Shown: positions 31,703-40,743 of the stretch, in pieces | How the letters are laid out: each line of letters opens with the position of its first letter | Numbering within the stretch: position 1 is the first letter of the stretch | Source: MWH-TA3 sp044353905 | GTDB lineage: Bacteria > Actinomycetota > Actinomycetes > Actinomycetales > Microbacteriaceae | Length of the DNA: 61,506 nt | Reading direction: 5' to 3' | NCBI GenBank assembly: GCA_044353905.1 | Contig: JBILBA010000006.1 | Location: 1-61,506 of the forward strand | Translations under genes and position numbers: made by a program | The notes under the pieces: model-generated | What the model was told of the DNA's origin: nothing | Seen by the model: the letters and a program-made list of their open reading frames with translations, nothing else | The model's database searches: none

Positions 31703-32740
31703 GTGAAACGCTTTCTTGCGCCCGGACTCGGGCGACGTGTCGGCGTTGTCATCGGGCTTGTGGCAATCGTCGCCCAACTCTCGGTACTGTCCTTCGTCGC
31801 CTGGGGTGTGGGGAACGTGCCCGCCGTCCGAGATTGGCTCGTTGTTGGCAAGGTCGCCGGGTCGACCCAACTCACTGACTACGTCACTCAAGCGGGTCTC
31901 TCGGCTTCCGGGCGCTTCTATCTGTTTGCCGCGAACCCAACGTTGCATACTCCGGATACGTTCGACGAAGCCTGCCCGCGTCGCGAGGCGGGAATAGCGG
32001 CCCTCGGTTGTTATTCCGCGGTCGACGACACCATTCATCTACTTGATATCACCGATGACAGCCTGACAATCCTCGAGCCTGTCGTCGCCGCGCACGTCAC
32101 TCTCCACGCGGTGTGGTCGAGGCTCGATGCGGCCGAGCGTTCCGCGATCAGCGCCGAAGTCGAGAAATCATTCAGCCGAGTCTCGAGCCCCGCCTTACTG
32201 GGACGGCTGGCGATCTATGAGTCGATGACACCCGTTGAAAGGATTCCGGAACTGTTCGCGGTTCTTGGAACAGAGTCCGCCACCGTGACTCCAGAATTGG
32301 AAGCGGTTTATGCGCGCTATTTCCTTGACCGGCGTGCGTGTGTCGAACTCGCTGCCTCGTCCGCGAACGTCATTTCGGAAATCTCTAACTCCATTGAATC
32401 GGTCGGCAGCCAGATTCTTGCGGCCGAGCAATCGGTCACGAAAAAGCTGAAGGCTTACAAGCGTGAACGCCGCGCCCTCATCGGAGATATCAAGGCGTTC
32501 AACGCAGCGGCGGATTCACCGGGGCAATTCGCGTCGTCCTCAACTTTCACTGCACAGCGAAAGAATCTCTCGACGCGAAAAACGAGACTGGAGAAATCGA
32601 GGATTGCGCTCAACGAACTCATTGACAACTACAACACGCTGGTTGACCGCATGGCGGTGTTGAACACGCAGGCGTCGAGCCTCAATGCGGCACTCGGAAT
32701 CGACGCGAGCGCGATGCTCGTAGTTCCAGCCGAGCCCTAG
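31703..32740 (+). CDS. Membrane-anchored protein with a degenerate metallopeptidase-like core
   Basis: The 345-residue protein has one N-terminal membrane helix at about residues 13-36 and an external body. Residues 126-140 contain HVTLH (H131 and H135), which looks like an HExxH zinc motif with the catalytic Glu changed to Val. RIPELFAVLGTES and TPELEAVYARYFLDR follow, resembling conserved blocks I associate with uncharacterised HExxH membrane proteins. The C-terminal 130 residues are Lys/Glu/Ser-rich and probably coiled coil. I cannot name a family. A structural or inactive peptidase role is inference. The start is GTG, supported by a -10 box six bases upstream. Confidence 0.7.
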   Translation: MKRFLAPGLGRRVGVVIGLVAIVAQLSVLSFVAWGVGNVPAVRDWLVVGKVAGSTQLTDYVTQAGLSASGRFYLFAANPTLHTPDTFDEACPRREAGIAALGCYSAVDDTIHLLDITDDSLTILEPVVAAHVTLHAVWSRLDAAERSAISAEVEKSFSRVSSPALLGRLAIYESMTPVERIPELFAVLGTESATVTPELEAVYARYFLDRRACVELAASSANVISEISNSIESVGSQILAAEQSVTKKLKAYKRERRALIGDIKAFNAAADSPGQFASSSTFTAQRKNLSTRKTRLEKSRIALNELIDNYNTLVDRMAVLNTQASSLNAALGIDASAMLVVPAEP

Positions 32741-33705
32741 GGCGTGAGCGGGAACATCTTGGAAATTTCATTGAATTCGCGTTTGGTCGGGCTCCACGAA
32801 ATTGCTGCGTCGGCGTTTTCTCTGACCTGAGCGGCCGTGGTCGCACCTGCAATGACACTGGACATTCCGGGAACCGCCAACAGCCAGCCGATCGTCGCTT
32901 CCAGCATCGTGATTCGGCGTTCTTTACAGAATTCCGCAAACTTGTCCATCGCGTCCCACGGAGCATCCGCGTACACATGTTGTCGATTACGCATGATTCG
33001 TGAGTTTTCGGGGCCACCGTCTTTGGTGAACTTTCCGGTGAACAGACCATTGTTGAGGGGGTACCACGGAAGAAAACCGAGTCCCATATCGTGTGCAACG
33101 GGGATGATGTCTTTCTCAGCGTCGCGCGTGGTCAAGTTGTATTCATTCTGTGCCGAGACGAACCTTTTCAACCCGAGGCGCTTGGCAACCGACTGTGCTC
33201 GGCGGGCTTGTTCGCCGGTGTAGTTGCTGTGACCGATGTGCCGAACTTTGCCCTCCTCGATCAATTCGTTCAGCGCCTCCAGCGTCACTTCAATGGGCAC
33301 ACGCGGGTCCGGGGTGTGATGCTGATACAGGTCGATGTAGTCAGTCTGCAGACGCTCGAGTGACTGGTCGATGGATGCCCGAATGTAGGCGCGCGAACCA
33401 CCAGGGCCGAGGTGCGCGAGCGGGCTTTCATATTCCGTGTGCCCGAACTTTGTTGCGATGACCATTCGTTCACGGGTTTTTGCGACGACCGGGCCCATGA
33501 GTCGTTCCGAGAGTCCGAATTCCGCACCATAGATGTCTGCCGTGTCAAAAAAGTTGATGCCCGACTCCATCGCGGCGACCATCACTTCGTTGGTTCCCTC
33601 TGCGGTGAACGTTGGCGTGTCTTCACGCCCAAAGTTATTGCAACCGAGTCCGACGGCCGAAATCAGGAGACCTGAATCGCCAAGGTATCTGATTGGAAAG
33701 TCCAT
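32737..33705 (-). CDS. Aldo/keto reductase
   Basis: This is a 322-residue TIM-barrel NADPH oxidoreductase. It has FDTADIYGAEFGLSERLMG with the catalytic Asp/Tyr pair, VIATKFGH with the catalytic Lys, and DLYQHHTPDPRVPIE, where the usual catalytic His lies. IGHSNYTGEQARRA fits too. The closest pattern is the YghZ/Tas-like group. The substrate is unknown. ATG 33703-33705 has GGGAG ten bases upstream; the frame is open 15 codons further but lacks a good start. It is convergent with the 31703 gene (stops overlap by four bases) and divergent from ogt. Confidence 0.9.
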   Translation of the reverse strand: MDFPIRYLGDSGLLISAVGLGCNNFGREDTPTFTAEGTNEVMVAAMESGINFFDTADIYGAEFGLSERLMGPVVAKTRERMVIATKFGHTEYESPLAHLGPGGSRAYIRASIDQSLERLQTDYIDLYQHHTPDPRVPIEVTLEALNELIEEGKVRHIGHSNYTGEQARRAQSVAKRLGLKRFVSAQNEYNLTTRDAEKDIIPVAHDMGLGFLPWYPLNNGLFTGKFTKDGGPENSRIMRNRQHVYADAPWDAMDKFAEFCKERRITMLEATIGWLLAVPGMSSVIAGATTAAQVRENADAAISWSPTKREFNEISKMFPLTP

Positions 33706-33787
33706 AAAGACGTCACTCCCCAGGTTCGAATATCGCCACATTACTAACATTTTACAAACACTTTTGGGCAGTTAGCAACGCAAACAC

Positions 33788-33793
33788 TATTCT
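33788..33793 (+). promoter_or_regulatory. -10 box of ogt (leaderless)
   Basis: TATTCT is followed by six bases and the ogt ATG at 33800. No ribosome binding site is present. The box would drive both ogt and tag. Confidence 0.5.
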
Positions 33794-33799
33794 TCACTT

Positions 33800-34291
33800 A
33801 TGAACGAATTCGACGCCATTTCCCGCATGGAAAGCCCCATCGGCCGACTTGAAATCATCGCGCGCGGTGACGTGATTGTTGGCCTCACGATTGAACGTGA
33901 CGGATCACTGCCGCACGATGAAACCCCCACGAAAAATTCGGCGGTCATCAAGCGGGCGGTGACTCAACTGGGCGAATACTTCGCGGGAAAACGTCGCGAT
34001 TTCAGCGTTCCGGTTTCACTGGCGGGCACACCGTTCCAGACTTCGGTGTGGCACGCATTGACAGAAATCCCGTTCGGTGACGTTCGGTCGTATGGCGACG
34101 TCGGGATGACCACGGGGCGTTCGACGGCGGGGCGCGCGGTCGGCGGTGCAGTCGGGGCTAATCCCATCCCCATCATTGTCCCGTGCCACCGAGTGCTCGC
34201 GAGCGATGGCCGAATCACGGGGTACTCCGGCGGAAACGGAATCCCCACGAAGGTATGGCTGCTAGACCACGAGGGCATCGCCCACCGATGA
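33800..34291 (+). CDS. ogt: Methylated-DNA--protein-cysteine methyltransferase
   Basis: The 163-residue suicide repair protein removes methyl groups from O6-methylguanine onto its own cysteine. The active-site motif PCHRV is at 128-132 with C129 as acceptor. The DNA-binding helix GTPFQTSVWHALTEIPFGDVRSYGD precedes it (ends given at residues 76-100), and SDGRITGYSGG follows. The length fits Ogt-type enzymes without an Ada regulatory domain. The stop overlaps the start of tag by four bases, so two alkylation repair genes are coupled. Confidence 0.95.
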   Translation: MNEFDAISRMESPIGRLEIIARGDVIVGLTIERDGSLPHDETPTKNSAVIKRAVTQLGEYFAGKRRDFSVPVSLAGTPFQTSVWHALTEIPFGDVRSYGDVGMTTGRSTAGRAVGGAVGANPIPIIVPCHRVLASDGRITGYSGGNGIPTKVWLLDHEGIAHR

Positions 34292-34872
34292 CCGCACTTC
34301 GTGTCGGCGAGGACGGCATCGCTCGATGTTGGTGGTGCGGCGACGATCCGCTCTACGTTGACTACCACGACACCGAGTGGGGAGTTCCCGTTCACGGCGA
34401 CCGCGAGATGTTCGAACGTCTAGTACTCGAATCCTTCCAGTCCGGGCTCTCATGGATCACGATTCTTCGACGCCGAGAAGGCTTCCGCTCAGCGTTCGCT
34501 AACTTCGATCCGCACGTTGTCGCCGGGTTTGGGCCTGCCGACCGCGTTCGACTCATGTCGGATCCGGGAATCATCCGAAACAGCGCGAAAATCGACGCGA
34601 CCATCCGCAACGCCAACATCGTCGCCACGATGATGGATACCGAGCCTGGCGCTCTCGACGACCTCATCTGGTCGCACGCCCCCAAAGGACGGCGACCTAC
34701 GATTCGCGCCATCACCGACCTGCCCGCGTTCACGCCTGAATCCGTCGCTCTCGCCAAAGCCCTGAAAAAGCGTGGCTTCACCTTCGTCGGACCGACAACC
34801 GCCTACGCCCACATGCAGGCGGTCGGTGTCGTGAACGATCACGTTGTGGGGTGCGGGGCTCGTGGCGCCTAG
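34288..34872 (+). CDS. tag: DNA-3-methyladenine glycosylase I
   Basis: The 194-residue enzyme excises 3-methyladenine from alkylated DNA. The N-terminal block CWWCGDDPLYVDYHDTEWG contains the first zinc/structural cysteine and the conserved Glu. DREMFERLVLESFQSGLSWITILRRREGFR (residue ends) carries the substrate pocket, and the C-terminal YAHMQAVGVVNDHVVGC region matches Tag. The ATG sits in the ogt stop (ATGA), so tag and ogt are made together. The frame stays open further upstream, but that part lies within ogt. Confidence 0.95.
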   Translation: MTALRVGEDGIARCWWCGDDPLYVDYHDTEWGVPVHGDREMFERLVLESFQSGLSWITILRRREGFRSAFANFDPHVVAGFGPADRVRLMSDPGIIRNSAKIDATIRNANIVATMMDTEPGALDDLIWSHAPKGRRPTIRAITDLPAFTPESVALAKALKKRGFTFVGPTTAYAHMQAVGVVNDHVVGCGARGA

Positions 34873-34906
34873 TTTGACACGAGAGTCTCAGTAACAGCGG
34901 TGCGGG

Positions 34907-35641
34907 CTAGATGACGAGACGGATAGTCCGGTCGTCTACGGAAACCTTCAGACCAGAAACCGCGGCCCAGTCGGTGAAAAACTCGGGCGTTGTCAGGTCA
35001 GGCGAGTCGGCTACAAGTGCCGCGACGAGTTCGCCCTTGTGAACCTTGTTGAAGTGATTGAGTGCCTTGCCGCCATTCGCGGAAACGACATCGAGGTAGT
35101 ACGACGGCGTGCCTGGCGGAATAGGGGCAAGGTCGCGATACCCGGCCGAGCGGGCATCGAGTACCCAATCCCCCGCGGCCATCTCGGTGATGGCGCTACC
35201 GAGTGAATCCAACCAGAAATCCTTGAGGGGGCGTCCCGACAACCGTGTATCGAACGACAGTCGATAGGCGGGGATCGGATCGGCCGACGAGATGATGCCG
35301 AATAGCGCCGAGTGAACAAAGACGTGCGCAGCCGCCCAGGAGCGCTGACTGGGCGTCCAATCAGCGACGCCCGTCGCGGAATACAAAACCCCGGTGTATC
35401 GATCGATTGCCGGCATGACCGGCGCGTCGGTGAACCGATTGTTCGCCAATTCTTCGAGGGACTTCGGTCCTAACTTCAGAATCCGAGCGGCCTCGACCGG
35501 TTCGTCACGACACAAGGCCTCGAGCGGAACAAGTAGGTCCAGGCGACTCGGGTCTTGCACGGGAAACGACAGCTCGAAACGTCCAGAATGAGGCGCCCCA
35601 CCCTTGAGTTTCGTTTCCGACGGGGGAAGCAGGATGCGCAC
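34907..35641 (-). CDS. yaaA: YaaA-family peroxide stress protein
   Basis: The 244-residue protein has the family start MRILLPPSETK. It also has the NRFTDAPVMPAIDRYTGVLY block, LFGIISSADPIPAYRLSF and HFNKVHKGELVAAL. YaaA lowers free iron and DNA damage after peroxide stress in E. coli, and structural work points to a DNA-binding fold. Actinobacterial members are unstudied to my knowledge. It starts at GTG (35639-35641) directly after the atpC stop with no gap, so it looks like the last gene of the ATP synthase operon. It is convergent with tag. Confidence 0.9.
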   Translation of the reverse strand: MRILLPPSETKLKGGAPHSGRFELSFPVQDPSRLDLLVPLEALCRDEPVEAARILKLGPKSLEELANNRFTDAPVMPAIDRYTGVLYSATGVADWTPSQRSWAAAHVFVHSALFGIISSADPIPAYRLSFDTRLSGRPLKDFWLDSLGSAITEMAAGDWVLDARSAGYRDLAPIPPGTPSYYLDVVSANGGKALNHFNKVHKGELVAALVADSPDLTTPEFFTDWAAVSGLKVSVDDRTIRLVI

Positions 35642-35902
35642 TTAGGCGACCAGTTCCGCCTGGCTGGCGACAACCATCACCGTGTTGTTCTCGACCGAAA
35701 GGAATCCGCGGTCTGCCTTCGCCAGAATGATTCCGGCGTCGGTGTGGATTCGAACATCGCCCTCGGCCAAAACGCCGAGAAAAGGTTCGTGCCCGGGCAG
35801 AACGCCCAATTCGCCTTCGACGGTGCGAGCGACGAGCATGCTCGCCTCGCCCGCCCACACCTCGCGGTCTGCGGCGACGACATGAACCTTGAGCGTGGCC
35901 AT
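35642..35902 (-). CDS. atpC: ATP synthase epsilon subunit
   Basis: The 86-residue protein is short: it contains the N-terminal beta-sandwich (LKVHVVAADREVWAGEASML, then GELGVLPGHEPFLGVLAEG) and lacks the C-terminal helical hairpin that inhibits ATP hydrolysis in E. coli. Such short epsilon subunits are seen in some actinobacteria. The ATG at 35900-35902 lies two bases beyond the atpD stop and is preferred over an in-frame start 11 codons further, which lies inside atpD. Confidence 0.93.
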   Translation of the reverse strand: MATLKVHVVAADREVWAGEASMLVARTVEGELGVLPGHEPFLGVLAEGDVRIHTDAGIILAKADRGFLSVENNTVMVVASQAELVA

Positions 35903-35904
35903 GA

Positions 35905-37338
35905 TTAGCCGTTGTCCTTCTGGATTTGCGACCACTTCTCTTCGACATCAGAGATGGAACCGACGTTGAAGAACGCCTGCTCGGCGACGTGGTCGAATTC
36001 ACCCTTGGCAATCGCGTCGAACGACTCGATGGTGTCCTTGAGCGGAACCGTCGAACCCTCGACACCGGTGAACTTCTTCGCCATGTAGGTGTTCTGCGAG
36101 AGGAACTGCTGGATGCGACGTGCGCGCGACACGGTGATCTTGTCTTCTTCGGACAGTTCGTCGACACCGAGGATCGCGATGATTTCCTGGAGTTCCTTGT
36201 TCTTCTGAAGAATCTGCTTCACGGTCGTCGCGACGCGGTAGTGGTCGGCGCCGATGTAACGCGGGTCGAGGATACGGCTCGTCGACGTGAGCGGGTCCAC
36301 GGCGGGGTACAGACCCTTCGACGCGATTTCACGAGAAAGTTCCGTGGTCGCATCGAGGTGGGCGAACGTCGTTGCGGGAGCCGGGTCGGTGTAGTCATCC
36401 GCGGGCACATAGATAGCCTGCAGCGACGTGATCGAGTGACCGCGCGTCGAGGTGATGCGCTCCTGGAGGATACCCATCTCGTCGGCGAGGTTCGGCTGGT
36501 AACCCACGGCGGACGGCATACGACCAAGAAGCGTCGATACCTCGGAGCCGGCCTGGGTGAAGCGGAAGATGTTGTCGATGAAGAGCAGAACGTCCTGCTT
36601 TTGCACGTCACGGAAGTATTCCGCCATCGTCAGAGCCGAGAGGGCCACGCGAAGACGCGTCCCCGGCGGCTCATCCATCTGACCGAAGACGAGTGCGGTC
36701 TTGTCGAACACGCCCGCTTCTTCCATTTCGTGGATGAGGTCGTTTCCTTCACGGGTGCGCTCGCCGACTCCGGCGAACACCGACACACCACCGTGGTCTT
36801 GCGCAACACGCTGGATCATTTCCTGGATGAGAACGGTCTTGCCGACACCGGCACCACCGAACAGACCAATCTTTCCACCCTGGACGTAGGGGGTCAGAAG
36901 GTCGATGACCTTGATGCCGGTTTCAAAGAGCTGCGTCTTCGACTCGAGTTGATCGAATGCCGGGGGCTTGCGGTGAATCGGCCAGCGCTCTTTGATCTCG
37001 ATCTTCTTGCCGTCGCCGTTGAGAACTTCACCGAGAACGTTGAAGACCTTGCCCTTGGTCACGTCGCCAACGGGCACCGAGATGGCCTCGCCGGTATCGC
37101 GAACTTCTTGACCGCGGACGAGTCCGTCAGTCGGCTTGAGCGCGATTGCACGCACGAGATCGTCGCCGAGGTGCTGTGCGACCTCGAGGGTCAACACAAT
37201 CTCGACACCATCCAACGTGTAGGTCGTCTGAAGAGCGTTGTAGATCTGCGGAATGGAGTCGTGGGGGAACTCGATGTCAACAACGGGTCCGGTCACTCGC
37301 GCGATACGTCCGACCGCGGCTTGAGTCTTGGCTGCCAT
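35905..37338 (-). CDS. atpD: ATP synthase beta subunit
   Basis: The 477-residue catalytic F1 subunit has a P-loop GGAGVGKT at 161-168. It has the catalytic Glu in VGERTREGND, Walker B LLFIDNIFRF, and the DELSEEDKITVSRARRIQQFLSQ C-terminal region with the DELSEED lever. All six catalytic features look intact. It lies between atpG and atpC. Confidence 0.97.
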   Translation of the reverse strand: MAAKTQAAVGRIARVTGPVVDIEFPHDSIPQIYNALQTTYTLDGVEIVLTLEVAQHLGDDLVRAIALKPTDGLVRGQEVRDTGEAISVPVGDVTKGKVFNVLGEVLNGDGKKIEIKERWPIHRKPPAFDQLESKTQLFETGIKVIDLLTPYVQGGKIGLFGGAGVGKTVLIQEMIQRVAQDHGGVSVFAGVGERTREGNDLIHEMEEAGVFDKTALVFGQMDEPPGTRLRVALSALTMAEYFRDVQKQDVLLFIDNIFRFTQAGSEVSTLLGRMPSAVGYQPNLADEMGILQERITSTRGHSITSLQAIYVPADDYTDPAPATTFAHLDATTELSREIASKGLYPAVDPLTSTSRILDPRYIGADHYRVATTVKQILQKNKELQEIIAILGVDELSEEDKITVSRARRIQQFLSQNTYMAKKFTGVEGSTVPLKDTIESFDAIAKGEFDHVAEQAFFNVGSISDVEEKWSQIQKDNG

Positions 37339-37361
37339 TTTCTCGTCCTTCTGTTCTGTGG

Positions 37362-38270
37362 TTACTTTTTCGAAACGAGGGCGTCTGCGCCGCCCACGAT
37401 TTCAGAAATTTGTTGGGTGATTTCGGATTGACGCGCGTTGTTCGCGAGTCGAGTGTAGTTCTGGATGAGCTTGTCGGCGTTGTCCGTCGCGCTCTTCATC
37501 GCCTTTTGACGTGCAGCGTGTTCTGCCGACGCCGAGGACAGCATCGCCGCGAACACGCGGTTTTCGACATAGACAGGCAGAAGTGCGTTGAGCACGCTCA
37601 GCCCGTCCGGTTCGAACTCGTACAGGGGCAAAATGTCGGCGCCGGTGGGGATGGGCGCGTCGTCGTCCGCTTCGACCACTTCGAGCGGCAAAAGTCGAAG
37701 GACCGTCGGAACCTGCGAGACGAGATTGACGAAACGGTTGTAGACGAGGTGAATCTCGTCGACACCGGCATCGTCGTGGCTCTTGAGGAAGTGTTCAATC
37801 AGCGCCTGCGCGACTTCTTCGGCGGTTTCGACCTCGGGGCGGTCGGTGTTCCCGATCCAATCGCGCTCCCACTCGCGCTGGCGGAACCCAAAGTACTGCA
37901 GCGCCTTACGACCGACGAGGTAGTAGACAACTTCTTTGCCTTCCGAGTCGAGCTTCTCGGCCAGTTCGCCCGCTTCGCGAAGAACCTGCGACGAGAACGC
38001 GCCGGCGAGGCCGCGGTCCGAGGTGAAGATCACGACAGCCGAACGACGATGGACATCGGGTTGGGTCGTCAACGGGTGGTCGACGTTCGATCCGACGGCC
38101 ACGGCGGTGACCGCTCGGGTCAACGCCCGCGTGTAGGGGGCTGCTGCCGCCATGCGCGCCTGCGCCTTCTGAATTCGCGACGCCGAGATGAGTTCCATGG
38201 CGCGCGTGATTTTCTTCGTGGTCTGAGCCGACTTAATCTTTTGTCGGTAGATGCGAAGTTGCGCTCCCAT
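37362..38270 (-). CDS. atpG: ATP synthase gamma subunit
   Basis: The 302-residue central-shaft subunit has the N-terminal coiled-coil helix (RIYRQKIKSAQTTKKITRAMELISASRIQKAQ, residues about 5-36). The conserved SDRGLAGAFSSQ is present. The C-terminal helix is NADKLIQNYTRLANNARQSEITQQISEIVGGADAL (residue ends). The middle is slightly longer than in E. coli (287 residues), as usual for actinobacteria. It sits 29 bases after atpA. Confidence 0.96.
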   Translation of the reverse strand: MGAQLRIYRQKIKSAQTTKKITRAMELISASRIQKAQARMAAAAPYTRALTRAVTAVAVGSNVDHPLTTQPDVHRRSAVVIFTSDRGLAGAFSSQVLREAGELAEKLDSEGKEVVYYLVGRKALQYFGFRQREWERDWIGNTDRPEVETAEEVAQALIEHFLKSHDDAGVDEIHLVYNRFVNLVSQVPTVLRLLPLEVVEADDDAPIPTGADILPLYEFEPDGLSVLNALLPVYVENRVFAAMLSSASAEHAARQKAMKSATDNADKLIQNYTRLANNARQSEITQQISEIVGGADALVSKK

Positions 38271-38299
38271 GGTGTTCCTCCTCTCGGTTTACGTGCGAA

Positions 38300-39937
38300 T
38301 TACTTGCGCTTGCGCGGCTTGACGATTTTGGCTTGTTCGACCTCGTCATCGGAAAGAGCGTCGAACTCTTCCGTGCCGGCTTTGGTTCCACCCTTGCCGC
38401 CCTGGAACGATGTGACGAACTTGTCGATTTCCTTCTCGAGGTCGGCCTCGGTGGCATCGTCGAGAACGTTGGTCGAACGGAGCGTGTCGAGGATCTTCGT
38501 GTTGCGACGAAGGTGCTCGATCAGTTCGCGTTCGAAACGAAGAACGTCGGTGATTTCGAGAGTGTCGAGCTTGCCCTTTGTTCCAGCCCAGATCGAAACG
38601 ACCTGCTCTTCGACGGGGTACGGCGAGTACTGCGGCTGGCGCAGGAGTTCGGTCAGTCGTGCACCGCGCGCAAGCTGACGGCGGCTCGTCGCATCGAGGT
38701 CCGAGGCGAACATCGCGAACGCTTCGAGCGAGCGGTACTGCGCGAGCTCGAGCTTCAACGTTCCCGACACCTTCTTGATCGACTTGACCTGAGCGTCACC
38801 ACCAACACGCGACACCGAGATTCCGACGTCGACGGCGGGTCGCTGGTTGGCGTTGAACAGGTCAGACTGAAGGAAGATCTGTCCGTCCGTGATCGAGATG
38901 ACGTTGGTCGGGATATACGCCGAGACGTCATTGGCTTTGGTTTCGATGATGGGCAGACCCGTCATCGAACCGGCGCCGAGTGCGTCGGACAATTTTGCGC
39001 AACGCTCGAGCAGACGCGAGTGTAGGTAGAAGACGTCACCGGGGTATGCCTCACGTCCCGGCGGACGACGAAGCAAGAGGGACACGGCACGGTAGGCCTC
39101 GGCCTGCTTGGACAGGTCATCGAAAATGATGAGCACGTGCTTGCCCGCGTACATCCAGTGCTGGCCGATGGCGGAACCGGTGTACGGCGCGAGGTACTTG
39201 AATCCGGCGGGGTCAGAAGCAGGGGCCGCGACGATGGTCGTGTACGCCATTGCTCCGGCTTCTTCGAGAGCACCCTTCACGGCCGCAATCGTCGAACCCT
39301 TCTGACCGATGGCGACATAGATGCAGCGAACCTGCTTGTTCGTGTCGCCCGACTCCCAGTTAGCCTTCTGGTTGATGATGGTGTCGACCGCGATGGCCGT
39401 CTTGCCGGTCTGGCGGTCACCAATGATGAGCTGACGCTGGCCACGTCCGACGGGGATCATGGCGTCGATTGCCTTGATTCCGGTCTGCAGCGGCTCGTGA
39501 ACCGACTTTCGAGCCATAACGCCAGGAGCCTGGAGTTCGAGTGCGCGGCGGCCTTCGGTCTTGATGGTTCCGAGACCGTCGATCGGGTTACCGAGCGGGT
39601 CAATAACGCGACCAAGGTAGCCTTCGCCGACGGGAACCGAGAGGACCTCGCCCGTGCGGGTGACTTCCTGGCCGGCCTGAACACCAGAGAACTCACCGAG
39701 CACGACGACACCGATGGAGTCCTCGTCGAGGTTGAGTGCGAGACCGAGGGTTCCGTCCGCGAACTTGATGAGTTCGTTCGCCATGACACCGGGGAGCCCA
39801 TCGACGTGCGCGATTCCATCGCCCGCGTCGATAACGTGTCCGACCTCTTTCGCGCTCGTCGTGGACGGCTCGTACGACTTCGCGAAGTCGCCGAGCGCCT
39901 TGCGGATTTCGTCCGGGTTAATTGTCAGTTCAGCCAT
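38300..39937 (-). CDS. atpA: ATP synthase alpha subunit
   Basis: The 545-residue non-catalytic F1 subunit has a P-loop GDRQTGKT at 173-180, HVLIIFDDLSKQAEAYRAVSLLLRRPPGREAYPGDVFYLHSRLLER (family block near residue 270-315) and PQYSPYPVEEQVV. The C-terminal tail is extended by about 30 Lys/Glu/Asp-rich residues, as in mycobacterial and other actinobacterial alpha subunits, where this tail suppresses ATP hydrolysis. Whether the tail does so here is inference. Confidence 0.97.
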   Translation of the reverse strand: MAELTINPDEIRKALGDFAKSYEPSTTSAKEVGHVIDAGDGIAHVDGLPGVMANELIKFADGTLGLALNLDEDSIGVVVLGEFSGVQAGQEVTRTGEVLSVPVGEGYLGRVIDPLGNPIDGLGTIKTEGRRALELQAPGVMARKSVHEPLQTGIKAIDAMIPVGRGQRQLIIGDRQTGKTAIAVDTIINQKANWESGDTNKQVRCIYVAIGQKGSTIAAVKGALEEAGAMAYTTIVAAPASDPAGFKYLAPYTGSAIGQHWMYAGKHVLIIFDDLSKQAEAYRAVSLLLRRPPGREAYPGDVFYLHSRLLERCAKLSDALGAGSMTGLPIIETKANDVSAYIPTNVISITDGQIFLQSDLFNANQRPAVDVGISVSRVGGDAQVKSIKKVSGTLKLELAQYRSLEAFAMFASDLDATSRRQLARGARLTELLRQPQYSPYPVEEQVVSIWAGTKGKLDTLEITDVLRFERELIEHLRRNTKILDTLRSTNVLDDATEADLEKEIDKFVTSFQGGKGGTKAGTEEFDALSDDEVEQAKIVKPRKRK

Positions 39938-39960
39938 TGTTGTTTCCCTTTGTGTGGCGG

Positions 39961-40743
39961 TTAGCCCGCGAGTTTCGAGGAGAGTTCTGTGAGGCGCGAG
40001 CGGATGCTCGCGTCGATGGTGTCGTTTCCGACCTGAACGGTGAAGCCTCCGACGATTGAATCGTCGATGATTTCATCGATGTGGTGGTCTCGTCCGAATC
40101 GTGTGCGAAGCACGGTCGAGATTCGTTCGCGCTGCGCCGAGTCGAGTGGGTGGGCGACAGTCACAATTGCGACTCCGCGACCCTGCTGATCGGCGGCGAT
40201 GTTCTGGGCTTCGGCGAGCAACGCGCGGATACGTCGGCCGCGAGGCTGGCTCACGAGGTGGCTCACGATTTCTGTCGTCGCGTCGCTTGCGCCTTTGAGA
40301 ACTGCTCCAGCGAGAGACCGCTTTGCCTCCGCCCCGCCCCGCTTGGCGCTCAGAGCCAATTCGAGCTCGGGGTTGGCGGCGACCGCTTGAGCGATCGTGA
40401 AGAGTTCCGATTCAATCGCGTCTGAGGAACCCGCGGCGATGACGCGAATTCCGATTTCTTCGATACCGGCCAGCATCTCGTCGGCGGACGACCAGCGCAC
40501 ACCGACGATGCTGTGCAGAAGAGTGATTGCGGTTGCGTCGAGTTTTCCGACAACACCGTCAACCAGCGCGGCTTTAGCCTTGGCGTCCGCAACGGGGTTT
40601 GCCAGTGCAGCACGCAACGCCGGGGTTTCCCCGATGGCGCGACCAACGGACAGAATCGCGGCGCCCGCCGCAACACTCAATCCGTTCGCCTTCGCGACCG
40701 CGGCTTTCGCCGAGGCCAGCGCAACGCGTGATGCACTTCCCAT
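39961..40743 (-). CDS. atpH: ATP synthase delta subunit
   Basis: The 260-residue stalk subunit is about 80 residues longer than E. coli delta. The C-terminal part with TVAHPLDSAQRERISTVLRTRFGRDHHIDEIIDDSIVGGFTVQVG (residue ends) and DASIRSRLTELSSKL is clearly OSCP/delta. The extra length is usual in actinobacteria and is located in the helical middle. The ATG shares one base with the atpF stop. Confidence 0.93.
   Translation of the reverse strand: MGSASRVALASAKAAVAKANGLSVAAGAAILSVGRAIGETPALRAALANPVADAKAKAALVDGVVGKLDATAITLLHSIVGVRWSSADEMLAGIEEIGIRVIAAGSSDAIESELFTIAQAVAANPELELALSAKRGGAEAKRSLAGAVLKGASDATTEIVSHLVSQPRGRRIRALLAEAQNIAADQQGRGVAIVTVAHPLDSAQRERISTVLRTRFGRDHHIDEIIDDSIVGGFTVQVGNDTIDASIRSRLTELSSKLAG

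Noticed and set aside
35926..38678. Two open frames of about 500 codons on the plus strand opposite atpD, atpG and atpA
   Set aside because: The minus-strand genes are unmistakable ATP synthase subunits; the plus-strand products are shadows without motifs.
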